This document shows, one piece after another, positions 31,520-32,657 of a stretch of DNA of 32,657 bases (within the stretch, counting starts at the first letter, position 1; every line of letters starts with the position of its first letter). The DNA comes from Treponema sp. (GTDB taxonomy: Bacteria > Spirochaetota > Spirochaetia > Treponematales > Treponemataceae): assembly GCA_017934745.1 (NCBI GenBank), contig JAGBIY010000026.1:1-32657 (forward strand), in the 5' to 3' direction. The notes under the pieces were generated by a model that saw only the letters and a program-made list of their open reading frames with translations, had not been told where the DNA came from and ran no database searches. A program made the position numbers and the translations under genes.

Positions 31520-32657
31520 ATGCCGAACATGAAAGCGATGGAAGACGACGAAAAAGAGGAAAGCAAGAGGGAGAAGATAAAGCAGATTCTCAAGGCGGGG
31601 ACGAAGGCAGCCGCGAAGGTCGCCCTGGAGGAGGCTGGGGCGGAGGTCGAGGCGGAGGACGACGACGAATGCGGAGTCCTGCTCCTCGATGTGTCCGTCG
31701 GCTTTTCCACGGGGGGGACGGAAGGAAAGGCCACGGAGAGCTTCACCGTTCCGTACGGGACGGACGCGGAGAAATTCAGGGATTTCGCGGAGCTTGTAGG
31801 GAAATTCATGGGCGGAGAGAGGAGCCAGGAAGGCTTCGACGAGCTTACGAAAGAGTCGTGCATGGCAGAATTCTGGACGTTCGGTAGGAACGAGCTTTTC
31901 AGGGCGATGGAGACGAAGGGGCACAGCGGGAGGAATTTCCCGGAATCCATCCCAAACTGGAACTCGTACAGGCACATAGCCAAATTCACGTTCGCGACTT
32001 CAGAGACGGCGGACAGGCTCGCCCTCCCGGAGAACCTCGCGGGGATAGGACGCGGGGCGTTCATGGGCTGCAGGATGAAGGAGGTCAGGATTCCGGACAC
32101 CGTGCTGTCGATAGGGGCGGACGCGTTCAGGGGATGCGCGAGGCTCAGGAAAGTCGACATTCCCGCGCGCGCCAAAATCGGCTCGGACGCGTTCAGGGGA
32201 TGCAGGATAAGGAGCGCGGAGGCGGAGAACATCTCGATAAGGGACGGCGTGGCGTACGGGGGGAGGACCGCGCTCTACATGGCGGACAGGAAGGCGCGGA
32301 ACATCTCGATAGCGGCTGGCACGGAGAAAATAGCCGCGGGGGCGTTCAAGGAAGAGGAAATCAAGAGCGTCATCCTCCCGGACGGGCTTCGAGAGATAGG
32401 CAGGAACGCGTTCAGGGGGTGCGCGAGGCTCAGGAAGGTCGCCTTCCCCGACAGGATGACATCCATAGGCACGACGGCGTTCACGGACTGCCGCTCCATC
32501 AAGCGTGTCAGGCTGCCTTCCAGGCTCCTGGTGCTTGGGGCGGGGGCGTTCCGGGGATGCAGGGGGCTTCGCAGGGTGGAGGCGGACGAGGGGCCTGAGA
32601 TAGTCTCCAGGGGCGCGTTCAAGGACTGCCCGCGGCTCCGCGACGTCAGGCTCGACA
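31520..32657 (+). CDS. BspA-like leucine-rich repeat protein without signal peptide (5' part; continues at base 142)
   Basis: This reading frame is open to the window edge. Joined across the circular junction it continues from base 142 to the stop at 174-176, giving 390 residues. The start ATG at 31520 follows a purine-rich GGAGGGGCGGAGGG ribosome site. The first ~50 residues are highly charged and acidic, with no hydrophobic signal, so the protein should stay in the cytoplasm, unlike the two LRR proteins downstream. Residues ~55-165 match no domain I recognise. From ~170 on there are about eight TpLRR/LRR_5 units of the type AF-x-GC-x-L-x-V-x-IP-x-x-V-x-x-IG. Such repeats usually bind proteins. 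It lies upstream of the RavA/ViaA-like genes on the same strand, separated by a tRNA gene read the other way. A cytoplasmic partner or adaptor role is inference. Confidence 0.85.
   Translation, partial: MPNMKAMEDDEKEESKREKIKQILKAGTKAAAKVALEEAGAEVEAEDDDECGVLLLDVSVGFSTGGTEGKATESFTVPYGTDAEKFRDFAELVGKFMGGERSQEGFDELTKESCMAEFWTFGRNELFRAMETKGHSGRNFPESIPNWNSYRHIAKFTFATSETADRLALPENLAGIGRGAFMGCRMKEVRIPDTVLSIGADAFRGCARLRKVDIPARAKIGSDAFRGCRIRSAEAENISIRDGVAYGGRTALYMADRKARNISIAAGTEKIAAGAFKEEEIKSVILPDGLREIGRNAFRGCARLRKVAFPDRMTSIGTTAFTDCRSIKRVRLPSRLLVLGAGAFRGCRGLRRVEADEGPEIVSRGAFKDCPRLRDVRLD
32517..32657. repeat. Right copy of 141-bp terminal direct repeat
   Basis: Exact copy of bases 1-141. It lies inside the coding region of the LRR gene that begins at 31520. 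The reading frame is preserved when the two copies are overlaid, so one copy should be dropped when closing the circle. Confidence 0.93.

Noticed and set aside
1..32657. Prophage or integrative element
   Set aside because: No integrase, transposase, capsid, portal, terminase or tail genes; tRNAs show no flanking attachment-site duplication.

Overview
The window is almost certainly one complete circular plasmid. Its first 141 bases are repeated exactly as its last 141 bases. One reading frame runs off the right end and finishes cleanly at 174-176 on the left, so the real circle would be 32,516 bp. It carries an iteron origin with a RepA_C-type initiator, a ParA plus small ribbon-helix-helix partition pair beside a highly ordered repeat array, and four toxin-antitoxin loci or remnants. 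No relaxase, conjugation, phage structural, transposase or integrase genes were seen. The host looks like a pectin-using, moderately to highly GC-rich spirochaete, probably a gut or rumen Treponema. This rests on TpLRR/BspA-type leucine-rich repeat proteins, lipoprotein pectate lyases, a typical methyl-accepting chemotaxis protein, a lipoprotein sugar-binding protein and spirochaete-like lipoboxes. It is an inference from gene content; no marker gene settles it.

Layout. (1) 31520 through the junction to 7011 (+): an unsecreted LRR protein, a tRNA-Gln on the opposite strand, then a tight run of RavA-like MoxR ATPase, ViaA-like VWA protein and two exported BspA-like LRR proteins. A STAS/zinc-ribbon protein converges on them. 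(2) 7648-10985: origin (hairpins, six 20-bp iterons, DnaA-box-like sites), repA, parB-like, parA and an array with nested 13/45-bp periods. (3) 10986-12263: an Hsp70 lacking its first ~140 residues. (4) 12284-15904 (-): sugar-binding lipoprotein and chemoreceptor in one operon. (5) 16181-18872 (-): dinJ-like/yafQ, an orphan brnA with a brnT remnant, and a pectate lyase lipoprotein. (6) 19128-23692: zinc-ribbon Lon-type AAA+ ATPase, sigma-70 family factor and a primase-helicase fusion. (7) 23808-26916: split metal-export system (ATPase plus separate HMA protein) with a divergent ArsR-AraC fusion regulator. (8) 26985-31360: tRNA-Pro, brnTA, higBA and a large pectate lyase whose signal peptide is put out of frame by a G7 tract.

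How it fits together. The plasmid combines maintenance functions (rep, par, toxin-antitoxin) with its own replication and transcription helpers (primase-helicase, sigma factor) and a niche package of pectin degradation, sugar sensing, metal export and LRR surface proteins. The least explained unit is the RavA/ViaA pair embedded among LRR proteins. The most testable regulatory observations are the poly-G switch in the pectate lyase and the two different operator architectures in front of the ArsR-AraC fusion gene.
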